The position numbers and the translations under genes are program-made. DNA of 64,000 nt. It comes from CAG-488 sp051881315 (GTDB lineage: Bacteria; Bacillota; Clostridia; Oscillospirales; Acutalibacteraceae). Location: positions 62,001-126,000 of the forward strand of contig JBJEPQ010000029.1 of assembly GCA_051881315.1 (NCBI GenBank), in the 5' to 3' direction. The notes below the pieces were generated by a model. It searched no databases. It was not told where the DNA came from and worked only from the letters and a program-made list of their open reading frames with translations. Each line of letters starts with the position of its first letter. Within the stretch, counting starts at the first letter, position 1. This document shows positions 16,854 to 24,980 of the stretch, piece after piece.

Positions 16854-16953
16854 NNNNNNNNNNNNNNNNNNNNNNNNNNNNNNNNNNNNNNNNNNNNNNN
16901 NNNNNNNNNNNNNNNNNNNNNNNNNNNNNNNNNNNNNNNNNNNNNNNNNNNNN
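16854..16953. other. Assembly gap of exactly 100 N
   Basis: A placeholder gap. The flanks are the same 55 bases, so the true sequence probably has one copy and no missing DNA. Confidence 0.95.
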
Positions 16954-17008
16954 TGAGCCGCAGAGAAAATTCTCTGCGGCTTTGCTGATGTTAAATTCTT
17001 ATTTAGAG
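16954..17008. repeat. 55-bp contig-end copy 2 (with terminator hairpin)
   Basis: Identical to 16799-16853. It includes the last codons of the minus-strand lipoprotein gene and a bidirectional terminator hairpin (16957-16980) that would serve both ppa and this gene in the true, contiguous sequence. Confidence 0.9.
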
Positions 17009-17805
17009 TTTCTTGTTGCGGGATCAAACCAGTCGATGCTGTAATTCTCGGTCGAGTTGTAATTGAACTCAAGGGGAACTGTGCCGATTTCCTCGGCAAG
17101 CGTGCCCTGACCTTTAAGCTCGGTTGTAACAACAACATCTCTTGAAAGCTGAAGCTCTGTGAGCTGATCCGTGTCCTTCTTGAGGATCGCCTTGATCGTT
17201 CCCTCGCCGTACTGTGCGCTGTAGGAATCAACGGTGACAACATTGCTTACAACGTCAAAGTGGGAAAGGATCTCCTCGTCGTCCATGATGTTGTAGAGCT
17301 TGCCGTAAACGCTGTCGGTCTGGTTAGGATCCTTTTCGGGGTAAATCTTTATAACGATGACATAGGTTGCGCCTGTACCGTCGTCCTTATTTTCCATACA
17401 ATATGCCGAACGGACGTCTGCATTTGTGAGGACGGGGGATTCCTCCGAACCGACTGTCGGGAAGATGTCCTTTGTGCTGTCGCCGTAAACTGTCTCGTTG
17501 GAGAAGCTCTCCTTGGTAATAGCCTTTGAAACGGTCTTGAACGCCGCCTTGATATATTCGTTTTCGCACTTATCCTTTTGCTCGCCGCTCATGTTTGCAC
17601 CCTGCTTGATGCTGTAGCTGATGCCGGGGTTGCCTTTTTTTGTTCCTGCCACAGCTTCATTGAACCTTGTTAGGATATCCTCGGTTGTTGTGGGTAAGGG
17701 AGATTTGTAATCGTATGTTTCCTCCTCTTCGCCGCAGGCGCACAGGGAAAGTACCATGAGCAGGGCGATCAAGAGTGACGAAAATCTTACAAATTTTTTA
17801 TTCAC
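16999..17805 (-). CDS. Lipoprotein of unknown function
   Basis: 268 residues with a lipoprotein signal: basic start, hydrophobic core and lipobox LCAC (lipidated C24). The mature part is acidic, with no domain I recognise. It starts at GTG (17805-17803), preceded by AAAGGAGT at good spacing. It has its own strong promoter and shares a terminator with ppa. Its last three codons fall in the 55-bp contig-end overlap, so its end should be confirmed when the gap is closed. Confidence 0.8.
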   Translation of the reverse strand: MNKKFVRFSSLLIALLMVLSLCACGEEEETYDYKSPLPTTTEDILTRFNEAVAGTKKGNPGISYSIKQGANMSGEQKDKCENEYIKAAFKTVSKAITKESFSNETVYGDSTKDIFPTVGSEESPVLTNADVRSAYCMENKDDGTGATYVIVIKIYPEKDPNQTDSVYGKLYNIMDDEEILSHFDVVSNVVTVDSYSAQYGEGTIKAILKKDTDQLTELQLSRDVVVTTELKGQGTLAEEIGTVPLEFNYNSTENYSIDWFDPATRNSK

Positions 17806-17845
17806 AATGCCAACTCCTTTTGAGCAATAATATAATCACTAACTG

Positions 17846-17874
17846 ATTATAGCACATCTGTTTCAAAAATCCAA
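17846..17874 (-). promoter_or_regulatory. Extended -10 promoter of the lipoprotein gene
   Basis: On the minus strand TTGGAT and TATAAT are 17 bases apart, with a TG one base before the -10. Confidence 0.7.
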
Positions 17875-17914
17875 TAGTTTTACGGAAAATATTTGGGAAA
17901 AGTGTATTTGTCCG

Positions 17915-19165
17915 TCAGATACCCTGCTCATCGAAGGTGAAAACAGTTTCGAGAGCGATTTTTAAGCCGATCTCAAGAGATTTCGGATCAAGGTTATCCT
18001 CGGTATCAAGACGGGTGTGGTAATATCTTGCCGGAGCGGGATCCATCGCCGTGAAAGCGGAGGCAGGGATGCCTGCCTGAGAAGCCGCCGCCGCATCGGT
18101 CGAGCCGAGCTCTATCGCCTTGATCGGCACATCGTAGCCGACATTTTTTGCGGAGGTCTGAAGAAGCTTTGCAACTCTCTCGTCATTCTTGACAATTCCT
18201 GTCATGTCCTTGTCGTAGATCGCCATAAACTCGTGCTCACGGATCGTATCGAGAGCGATGAAGATCGTCTCAACATCTTTTTCGTTTTTATATTCCTCGG
18301 CGTGGGCTTTCATGAAAGCCTTTGTACCTCTGAGACCTGCTTCTTCACCGCCGACCATAGCGGCAACGACCTCGGTGTTCTCAAAACGGATATCGTTAGC
18401 GGCAAGGAACTTGACAACAGCCGCAGAAACGAAACAGCCCGAAAGATCGTCGTTTGCACCCATTACGGGACGCTTGTAGTTTGTGAAAACGATAGCCGCA
18501 GCAATTACGGGAACGGTGACATAGGTGACGACTGCGATGATCTTTACCGCAAGGTTGTCGCCCGTCCAGACAATTCCGTCAGCTCCTGCAACAATGGCGT
18601 AAATACTGCCGCCGATGCCGAGGAGAACGGCGACGATCGCAGTGAGGATAATTGTCAGAACTGCGGCGTGACCGCCGTGGTAGGTGTATGTCCACTCGTA
18701 TGCCGAGTCTGTATGACCGGCAAGAATGATACGCTTTTTTGTTTCGCCCGAGGCCTTGCGTACGCCGATTACGTTGCCCGAAGTTTTTTTCGGGAAAAAT
18801 ATATCAAGAACGGGCTTGTAGAAAATGAACTCGGCAAGGATTATGAAAAGAGTGACTGCCGAAGCGACAAGAGAAGCAACGGGGATGCCGAGGGTGAACA
18901 TAAGCGTTGAAAAAATAAGGAGGACGGCTCCGAGGGGAACCCAGGACATAAACGCCTTGTCCGAGCATTTATATTCTTCTCTTGTAACTGTGTCGCACGA
19001 GGATTCAAGCTCCTTTTGCATATGGAGCTGTGCGTTCTTTTCCGCCTCGCTGCCGACGGGACGTGGTCCGTGATCCTTGCAGACCTTTTTAATGTTTTTG
19101 ATAGCGTAGTTTGTGTAAAGACGAACTTCCGAATCGTATCTTGCTACGCTTTCTGATGCCTTCAT
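17915..19165 (-). CDS. M28-family metallopeptidase with membrane segments
   Basis: 416 residues from the ATG at 19165, which has AAAGGAAAG before it; an upstream in-frame ATG at 19219 lacks a site and lies inside the promoter. The zinc ligands of M28 aminopeptidases are visible: GHTDSAYE, ANDDLSG, GGEEAGLRGT, and the late HTRLDTEDNL. Two hydrophobic blocks (about residues 72-125 and 165-230) interrupt the domain, so it is an integral membrane peptidase. The substrate is unknown. It is divergent from the VanY-like gene, and their promoters overlap. Confidence 0.88.
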   Translation of the reverse strand: MKASESVARYDSEVRLYTNYAIKNIKKVCKDHGPRPVGSEAEKNAQLHMQKELESSCDTVTREEYKCSDKAFMSWVPLGAVLLIFSTLMFTLGIPVASLVASAVTLFIILAEFIFYKPVLDIFFPKKTSGNVIGVRKASGETKKRIILAGHTDSAYEWTYTYHGGHAAVLTIILTAIVAVLLGIGGSIYAIVAGADGIVWTGDNLAVKIIAVVTYVTVPVIAAAIVFTNYKRPVMGANDDLSGCFVSAAVVKFLAANDIRFENTEVVAAMVGGEEAGLRGTKAFMKAHAEEYKNEKDVETIFIALDTIREHEFMAIYDKDMTGIVKNDERVAKLLQTSAKNVGYDVPIKAIELGSTDAAAASQAGIPASAFTAMDPAPARYYHTRLDTEDNLDPKSLEIGLKIALETVFTFDEQGI

Positions 19166-19190
19166 GGGTATCTTTCCTTTCAAATAATTT

Positions 19191-19219
19191 TTTATAAAGC
19201 CTTGTTGACAATGACTCAA
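19191..19219 (-). promoter_or_regulatory. Promoter of the M28 peptidase gene
   Basis: On the minus strand TTGAGT and TATAAA are 17 bases apart. It overlaps the divergent vanY-like promoter. Confidence 0.6.
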
Positions 19220-19233
19220 TAAACGAATAAAAT
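19205..19233 (+). promoter_or_regulatory. Promoter of the VanY-like carboxypeptidase gene
   Basis: TTGACA and TAAAAT are 17 bases apart. It shares bases 19205-19219 with the opposing promoter, so only one polymerase can probably bind at a time. Confidence 0.7.
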
Positions 19234-19260
19234 AATAATATAATAAAATAAGGGATGTGA

Positions 19261-20145
19261 ATGGTGTTGAATAAAAAAATTACACCTCGGATAATAAAGC
19301 TGATAGTTATTCAGTCCATAATCCTCATTGTGGCGGTCACAACGGTCGGAGCCGCAATCAACGTACACAATGAATATAAAAACACCGGAAAAAATGCGAA
19401 TGTTCAAACTGAGATTACCACAGCTTCGGGGGTGAACACAACGAACAATTCCGATGAAATGTCAAAAAGCGAAGCTCAGACGACCTCCAAACAGCAGACA
19501 ACTGCTCAGCCGCAGAAGGTCAACAGCGACTATGAATACGCATACGCCGGCTTCACGCCAAAGACGGTGAATATTACCGCCGACACTCCGCTTTCGGCAA
19601 TTCTTCTCAACGGTCAGAACGTTCTGCCCGAGGGCTATGAGCCGACTCTTGCCGAGGCTGTCGAGGGATCGGGAGTTTATCTTGACTACCGTGTCGCCCC
19701 ATTCTATCAGGCAATGTATGACAAGGCTCTGGAGGACGGAATAACTTTGAATCCCGTTTCCGGCTACCGTTCCTATGAGCTTCAGACAAACAACTTTGAA
19801 AACAAGATTGACTATCTTATGGAGAACGAAGGCCTTGACAGAACAAAAGCGACTGTCGAAGCCGCAACGGAAATTATGATCCCCGGCGGAAGCGAACATA
19901 ATGCAGGTCTTGCGATGGACATCTGCTCGCTTTCGGAAAGCTTTGAGGATACGGACGAGTTTGCATGGCTCAGTGAGAACGCCGCCGATTTCGGCTTTAT
20001 CCTCAGATATCCCAAGGATGCAAGATCAAAAAATATCACAAAGGTTATCTATGAGCCGTGGCATTTCCGCTTTGTCGGCGTTGAAGCCGCCAAGGAGATA
20101 AAGGCGAAGGGAATAACGCTTGAGGAATACCTCGGCGCAAATTAA
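19261..20145 (+). CDS. D-alanyl-D-alanine carboxypeptidase, VanY/M15B type
   Basis: 294 residues. An N-terminal hydrophobic segment (about 12-34) acts as anchor or uncleaved signal, followed by a Thr/Ser/Gln-rich linker and the M15 peptidase domain. Catalytic motifs are SGYRSYE, GGSEHNAGLAMDI (zinc His and Asp) and YEPWHFRFVG (Glu and zinc His). The family trims the terminal D-Ala from peptidoglycan stem peptides outside the membrane. The start is uncertain: ATG 19261, or GTG/TTG within six bases. Its stop overlaps the stop of the opposing sugar transferase gene. Confidence 0.9.
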   Translation: MVLNKKITPRIIKLIVIQSIILIVAVTTVGAAINVHNEYKNTGKNANVQTEITTASGVNTTNNSDEMSKSEAQTTSKQQTTAQPQKVNSDYEYAYAGFTPKTVNITADTPLSAILLNGQNVLPEGYEPTLAEAVEGSGVYLDYRVAPFYQAMYDKALEDGITLNPVSGYRSYELQTNNFENKIDYLMENEGLDRTKATVEAATEIMIPGGSEHNAGLAMDICSLSESFEDTDEFAWLSENAADFGFILRYPKDARSKNITKVIYEPWHFRFVGVEAAKEIKAKGITLEEYLGAN

Positions 20146-20717
20146 GCACGGTTATTTCCCTCGTTCACATCGTCCCTGCGGAGAACCTTCAGGACGGTCA
20201 TAATTAAAATTTTAATATCAAATCCAAGGCTTTGCTTCTCGACATATTCTTTGTCAAGCAGAGCCTTTTGTTCTAACGAAATATTATCTCTGCCGTTGAC
20301 CTGCGCCCAGCCTGTAATTCCCGGACGGATGCTGTAAACATTGTATTTTTCACGAAGCTCCCTGATCTCGGTTTCTTCGGGAATGAGAGGACGCGGGCCG
20401 ACAAGGCTCATCGTGCCGTTGAGAATATTGAAAAGCTGAGGAAGCTCGTCAATGCTTGTGGCACGCAGTATCCTGCCGAATTTTGTTATCTTTGCGTTTG
20501 CGTTTTCGAGCTTGCCGCTCGCAACGTTTTCCGTTCCCCGTTTCATCGTGCGGAATTTGTATATCGTGAACAGCTCGTTGTTTTTGCCCACTCTTTTCTG
20601 ACGGAAAAGAACAGGCGTTCCGTCACCGATCAGAATTATCAGTGCAACGAGCAGAAACAGCGGCGAAAGAATGATCAATGCAAAAAGGCTGATTATAAAA
20701 TCAAACACCCTTTTCAT
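20142..20717 (-). CDS. Undecaprenyl-phosphate sugar phosphotransferase (bacterial sugar transferase)
   Basis: 191 residues: an N-terminal membrane segment (about 8-30) and the catalytic core of the priming glycosyltransferases, with KFRTM, SIDELPQLFNILNGTM, SLVGPRP and PGITGWAQVNGR. It transfers a sugar-1-phosphate to undecaprenyl phosphate to begin capsule, exopolysaccharide or glycoprotein glycan assembly. It is last in the prfB operon, 14 bases after the fucosidase gene, with CGGAGGT before its ATG. No other glycan assembly genes are adjacent, so its pathway is not shown here. Confidence 0.92.
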   Translation of the reverse strand: MKRVFDFIISLFALIILSPLFLLVALIILIGDGTPVLFRQKRVGKNNELFTIYKFRTMKRGTENVASGKLENANAKITKFGRILRATSIDELPQLFNILNGTMSLVGPRPLIPEETEIRELREKYNVYSIRPGITGWAQVNGRDNISLEQKALLDKEYVEKQSLGFDIKILIMTVLKVLRRDDVNEGNNRA

Positions 20718-20731
20718 AACATACCTCCGTT

Positions 20732-22072
20732 TTAATAAACTGCAATTTTTCCGAATGTCGGCTTATCCCTTGAAGCCGTGACAAAAATCCTGAGCCTGTC
20801 TGCCGCTATACCGCCGAGACGGACTATCCTTTTAGCTCCGACGGTCGTTCCCTCAAAGAGGTTTTCCCAACCGCCGTTTTTCGGGATCTGAACGGTGAAG
20901 CTCTCGATCCGCTGTCCCTCGGCAATATCCTCGCAAAATTCGAGAAATTGGATTTTTTCTTCTTTTTCAAGCTCAATATCGACCGTACACTGAGTATCGC
21001 TGTTGCAATACGGTGTGACGGTTATTTTTTTGCCCTCGGCAAGATTTACCGAAAAGCTCTCTCTTATTTTATCTCCCAGCTCTTTAAGCCGTTTAACATC
21101 TCTTTCGTCGAACGTGCCGTCAGGCTTAGGAGGAATATTCAGAATAAACGTTGTGTTTCCGCCGACCGAGCGCAGATAGGTGTCAAACAGTCGGTCAAGC
21201 GAATGAGGTTCTTCGTCCTCGTGATAAAACCAACCGGGACGGATCGACATATCGACCTCGGACGGAGCGAAAACCAAACCCTTTGAATACATTATGTTGC
21301 TGAGCGAGCCGATATTGCCGTCCGTGTTATACATAAAGGAGAGATCGCCGCTGAAAGGTCCGGGATCTGTCTGTATCTCACAGTTCGGGCAAAGCTCGGA
21401 CGGGACGACAGACCATTCGGCATAGCGTGAAGAGCCGCTTTCGTTTCCGCACCAGCGGATAGGCCCTTTGTCGTTAAAGACAGTTGCGTTCGGCTGATAT
21501 TTATGTATCAGTTCAAAATAACCGTCAAAATCGTAGACCTGTTTTTTGCCGTTCGGCCCCTCTCCGCAGGCTCCGTCAAACCAGACGTGAAAGATTTCGC
21601 CGTAGTTTGTCAGAAGCTCGGTGAGCTGAGCTTTATAAAAATCGTTGTATTCCTCAGTACCGTAGAGCTTTGAGTTCCTGTCCCACGGGGAAAGATAAAA
21701 GCCGAATTTAAGTCCGTGACGGCGGCAGGCGTCGGAAAGCTCTCCGACTATGTCGCCCTTGCCGTTTTTGTACGGACTGCTTTTCATACTGTGGTCGGTG
21801 TATTTTGTCTGCCAAAGGCAAAATCCGTCGTGGTGCTTCGCCGTGATGACTACGCCTTTCATTCCTGCGGATTTTATCGCCCTGCACCAACCGTCACAGT
21901 CGAGATTGACGGGGTTAAAGATCGAGGGATCCTCCTCTCCCGTACCCCATTCAAGTCCTGTGTATGTGTTAGGACTGAAATGAATAAAAGCATAAAAAGG
22001 CGTTTCCGTCAGCAGCCTGAGTTGGGTTGCGCTCGGCTTGACATGAGCCGCCTGCTTTATAAAATCTGTCAT
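20732..22072 (-). CDS. Alpha-L-fucosidase, GH29 family
   Basis: 446 residues, no signal peptide. The GH29 motifs are TAKHHDGFCLW (about 78-87) and HVWFDGA with the probable nucleophile D166. A C-terminal beta domain (about 340-446) follows the barrel. It cleaves L-fucose from fucosylated glycans, probably imported oligosaccharides. It lies between the cyclase gene (12 bases upstream) and the sugar transferase gene. CGGAGGAC precedes the ATG. Confidence 0.93.
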   Translation of the reverse strand: MTDFIKQAAHVKPSATQLRLLTETPFYAFIHFSPNTYTGLEWGTGEEDPSIFNPVNLDCDGWCRAIKSAGMKGVVITAKHHDGFCLWQTKYTDHSMKSSPYKNGKGDIVGELSDACRRHGLKFGFYLSPWDRNSKLYGTEEYNDFYKAQLTELLTNYGEIFHVWFDGACGEGPNGKKQVYDFDGYFELIHKYQPNATVFNDKGPIRWCGNESGSSRYAEWSVVPSELCPNCEIQTDPGPFSGDLSFMYNTDGNIGSLSNIMYSKGLVFAPSEVDMSIRPGWFYHEDEEPHSLDRLFDTYLRSVGGNTTFILNIPPKPDGTFDERDVKRLKELGDKIRESFSVNLAEGKKITVTPYCNSDTQCTVDIELEKEEKIQFLEFCEDIAEGQRIESFTVQIPKNGGWENLFEGTTVGAKRIVRLGGIAADRLRIFVTASRDKPTFGKIAVY

Positions 22073-22084
22073 TCAAGTCCTCCG

Positions 22085-22687
22085 TTAAATCTTGTTCCAA
22101 AGAATATAATCGTCAATCAGAACGGCTCTGACGGGTGCACCGTCAATCGCTCCCATTTTTACCGGCAGGGCAACAAGGTAGTAGTCGCCCGGCTCAACAT
22201 TGGAAAGATCAAGATTTTCAAGTATTGCAACTCCGTTTTGCAGGAAAGCCTTGTGCGGCTTGATCTGATTGCCCGACTTGCCGACGGAATCGGCGTCCGT
22301 TCCGATAAGGCATATGCCCGTATCGACCGCTTCATATGCGGCGCTCTCCATAAAGAACGACTGAGAGTCGCCCTTTATCAGCAGACGGCTGCACTTTTTC
22401 GGGAAATATCGGTTGACATATTCGCCCGTGATAACTCCCGGCGGAACCTCGATCACCGTGCACTGACCGATATATTTGCTCAGGTCGGCTTCTTCGATCG
22501 TCTCTCCGCCGTCAAGGAAATGGCAGGGAGCGTCGGCATGGGTTGCTGTGTGAACGCAGGCGTAAACAGCCGAAAGGTTACATTCGTCACCCTTTGAAAT
22601 CGAGCGCACCGTGTCAAGTCTTGTCTCCGGATCGCCGGGATATTCAACCGTTGTCAAAAGCGGTCTTGAAATGTCGATAATATTCAT
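22085..22687 (-). CDS. Cyclase-family metal hydrolase (kynurenine formamidase-like)
   Basis: 200 residues. The family signature HTATHADAPCHFLDGG holds the metal ligands, and GTDADSVG and a late LPVKMGAIDGAPVRAVL are also conserved. The PF04199 family includes KynB, isatin hydrolase and polyketide-like cyclases; the substrate here is unknown. No kynurenine pathway genes are nearby. It follows prfB by 27 bases and is probably co-transcribed with it. AAAGGGATG lies before the ATG. Confidence 0.85.
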   Translation of the reverse strand: MNIIDISRPLLTTVEYPGDPETRLDTVRSISKGDECNLSAVYACVHTATHADAPCHFLDGGETIEEADLSKYIGQCTVIEVPPGVITGEYVNRYFPKKCSRLLIKGDSQSFFMESAAYEAVDTGICLIGTDADSVGKSGNQIKPHKAFLQNGVAILENLDLSNVEPGDYYLVALPVKMGAIDGAPVRAVLIDDYILWNKI

Positions 22688-22714
22688 ATAAACATCCCTT
22701 TTATAGAAATGTAA

Positions 22715-23827
22715 TTATTTGTTTTCAAGAGAAGCCTGCTTGAGATAAGCATTGATGAAGCCGTCAAGCTCACCGTCCATAACGGCGTTGATGTTGCCGA
22801 CCTCAAAGCCCGTTCTGTGATCCTTGACGAGGGTGTAGGGCATAAAGACATAGGAACGGATCTGACTTCCCCAGCCGATCTCCTTCTGCTCGCCCTTGAT
22901 ATCCTCGATCTTGTCAAGGTGCTCTCTCTCCTTGATCTCAAGGAGCTTTGATTTGAGCATTCTCATCGCAACCTCACGGTTCTGATGCTGGCTTCTTTCA
23001 ACCTGACAGGAGACGACAATGTTCGTCGGGATATGGATAAGACGAACGGCAGATGAGGTCTTGTTGACCTTCTGTCCGCCTGCGCCCGACGCTCTGTAAA
23101 CTTCCATTCTGATATCTTCGGGATTGATCTCAACCTCGATCGTGTCGTCAATTTCAGGCATTACCTCAAGGGAAGCGAACGAGGTGTGGCGGCGTCCCGA
23201 CGAATCGAACGGTGAAACACGGACAAGGCGGTGAACGCCTGCCTCGCTTTTCATATATCCGTATGCGTTCTCGCCCTCGATGCAAAGCACTGCGGACTTG
23301 AGACCTGCCTCGTCGCCGTCAAGAAAGTCGATCATACTGACCTTGAAGCCGTGCCGTTCGCCCCAGCGTGTATACATTCTGACAAGCATCTGGTTCCAGT
23401 CCTGAGCTTCCGTTCCGCCTGCGCCTGCGTGGAAGGTGAGGATTGCATTCTTGCCGTCATATTCGCCCGAAAGCAGGGTGCTGAGAGTTTGAGCCTCAAG
23501 CTCCTTGACAAAAGCGTCAACGCTGTTCTGACATTCCTGGAGCATATCGAGATCCCCCTCCTCGTCGGAAAGCTCGATCATTGTCAGGTCGTCCTCATAG
23601 GCTGCCTTGAGATTTTCATATTTCTGAATTTTGTTTTTAAGCGAAGCAATTTTCTGCAAAACGACCTGCGTGTTGGCAACATCGTCCCAAAATCCGTTTT
23701 CCGCCGTCTTTTCTTCAAGCTCGGCAACGGTCTTTTTCATCTCGTCAAGTCCGAGAGCTTCGCCAAGCTCCTTGAGCTTGTCTTCATATTCAAGTAAATG
23801 CAGTCTTAATTCTTCAAATTGTACCAT
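22715..23827 (-). CDS. prfB: Peptide chain release factor 2
   Basis: 370 residues. The stop-codon recognition motif SPF occurs in RVSPFDSSG, which marks RF2 (UGA and UAA) rather than RF1. The peptidyl-tRNA hydrolysis motif GGQ is at 250-252. The whole protein is one frame: where many RF2 genes have the programmed frameshift CTTTGAC, this gene reads CTTGAC at codons 27-28, so no frameshift is needed. GAGGTAATC precedes the ATG. It heads a four-gene operon with glycan-related genes. Confidence 0.97.
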   Translation of the reverse strand: MVQFEELRLHLLEYEDKLKELGEALGLDEMKKTVAELEEKTAENGFWDDVANTQVVLQKIASLKNKIQKYENLKAAYEDDLTMIELSDEEGDLDMLQECQNSVDAFVKELEAQTLSTLLSGEYDGKNAILTFHAGAGGTEAQDWNQMLVRMYTRWGERHGFKVSMIDFLDGDEAGLKSAVLCIEGENAYGYMKSEAGVHRLVRVSPFDSSGRRHTSFASLEVMPEIDDTIEVEINPEDIRMEVYRASGAGGQKVNKTSSAVRLIHIPTNIVVSCQVERSQHQNREVAMRMLKSKLLEIKEREHLDKIEDIKGEQKEIGWGSQIRSYVFMPYTLVKDHRTGFEVGNINAVMDGELDGFINAYLKQASLENK

Positions 23828-23869
23828 TTGATTACCTCACAATACTATGGTGCATAATTTTACTGATTA

Positions 23870-23898
23870 ATTATATCGTAAAAACGCCTGTATGTAAA
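23870..23898 (-). promoter_or_regulatory. Promoter of the prfB operon
   Basis: On the minus strand TTTACA and a perfect TATAAT are 17 bases apart, about 43 bases before the ATG. Confidence 0.75.
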
Positions 23899-23940
23899 GA
23901 AAGATTTCAATAATATTTCCCAAAAAGTTCAAAAAAAGGC

Positions 23941-23969
23941 TACAATATACTTGACGGCTGTGATATAAT
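23941..23969 (+). promoter_or_regulatory. Extended -10 promoter of the RING/DUF2628 gene
   Basis: TGATATAAT gives a perfect extended -10 at 23961-23969; a weak TACAAT -35 lies 17 bases upstream. Confidence 0.65.
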
Positions 23970-24003
23970 AATACAGCAAATACAGAAAAATCGGGGTAAA
24001 CTG

Positions 24004-24954
24004 ATGAATTATACAGGAAAGCTATGCGACGGGTGCAGACAGCCGCTTGAAAACGGTGACGATATCGTGGTTTGTCCGATCTGCGGAACGCCTCAGCACC
24101 GAAGCTGTTATGAAAAAAATAATAAGTGCGTTAACGAATATCTCCATTCAACGGGATTTACTTGGACAGATCCCGAAGAAGAGCAGAGAAAAAAAGAGGA
24201 GGAGCTTAAAGCTCAGCAGACCGAGCAGGACGCTCAGCCCTCGGATCAGCCTGTTTTTGCTTCCGCAACGCCTCAGAGTATGGAGTCCGTATTTTTACGC
24301 GGAGTGCTCTACGATCCCAAGGATGACGTCGGCGGAGCTACGGTCGGCGAAGCCGCCGATTTTATTCAGAATTCCGCTCCGAGATATATCCGCAAATTTA
24401 TGAAGCAGAAAAAGAAGGGCGGAAAGCTCTCGTGGAACTGGGCGGCGTTTTTCTTCTCACCCTACTGGTTCTTTTACAGAAAGCTTTATAAGGCGGGAGC
24501 CGTTTTTCTTGCCCTCTCGGTTGCGCTGAGCCTTGCGACCGTTTCTCTGACGGAAAAGCTTTACGGCGTTTACGAAAAAATGGTGACCGTTCAGGAAGAA
24601 CTCAGCGAGCTTGTAAGGGGAAAAGAGGATCTTAACGACGAGGACACGCAGAAATTTGATAAGCTCTATGCCGAATCGGCAAAGCTTGCAAAGGCGGCAA
24701 TTCCCTCGCTTGCAATTATATTATTGATCCAAAAAGTCATTCCCAACACAATAGCGGCACTTCTTGCCGACTTTTTGTTGAAGAAAAGAATGCTCAGAGT
24801 TATCAGCTTCTCACGGGGAGCGTCGAGCGAGCCTGACGCTGTCAAATATACAATTATGCGAAACGGCGGAGTTTCGGTACTGATGCCGATAATTGCAATT
24901 ATGATTGACAATTATCTGCCGAGCCTACTGCTGAGCATTGCATATAAACTTTAA
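24004..24954 (+). CDS. Prokaryotic RING-like zinc finger protein with DUF2628 membrane domain
   Basis: 316 residues. The N-terminus has a RING-type cysteine/histidine pattern: C8, C11, C24, C27, H32, C35, C42. A charged Glu/Gln-rich linker follows (about 55-85). The C-terminal half holds the DUF2628 signature WNWAAFFFSPYWFFYRKLYKAG and about three membrane segments. The family is common in Clostridia and its function is unknown. galU follows 26 bases downstream, so the two may be co-transcribed. Confidence 0.8.
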   Translation: MNYTGKLCDGCRQPLENGDDIVVCPICGTPQHRSCYEKNNKCVNEYLHSTGFTWTDPEEEQRKKEEELKAQQTEQDAQPSDQPVFASATPQSMESVFLRGVLYDPKDDVGGATVGEAADFIQNSAPRYIRKFMKQKKKGGKLSWNWAAFFFSPYWFFYRKLYKAGAVFLALSVALSLATVSLTEKLYGVYEKMVTVQEELSELVRGKEDLNDEDTQKFDKLYAESAKLAKAAIPSLAIILLIQKVIPNTIAALLADFLLKKRMLRVISFSRGASSEPDAVKYTIMRNGGVSVLMPIIAIMIDNYLPSLLLSIAYKL

Positions 24955-24980
24955 ATTTCTGAATTTTTGGAGGAATTTTT

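Noticed and set aside
16758..17243. Reading frames spanning the N run
   Set aside because: They translate unknown bases; the gap is probably an artefact.
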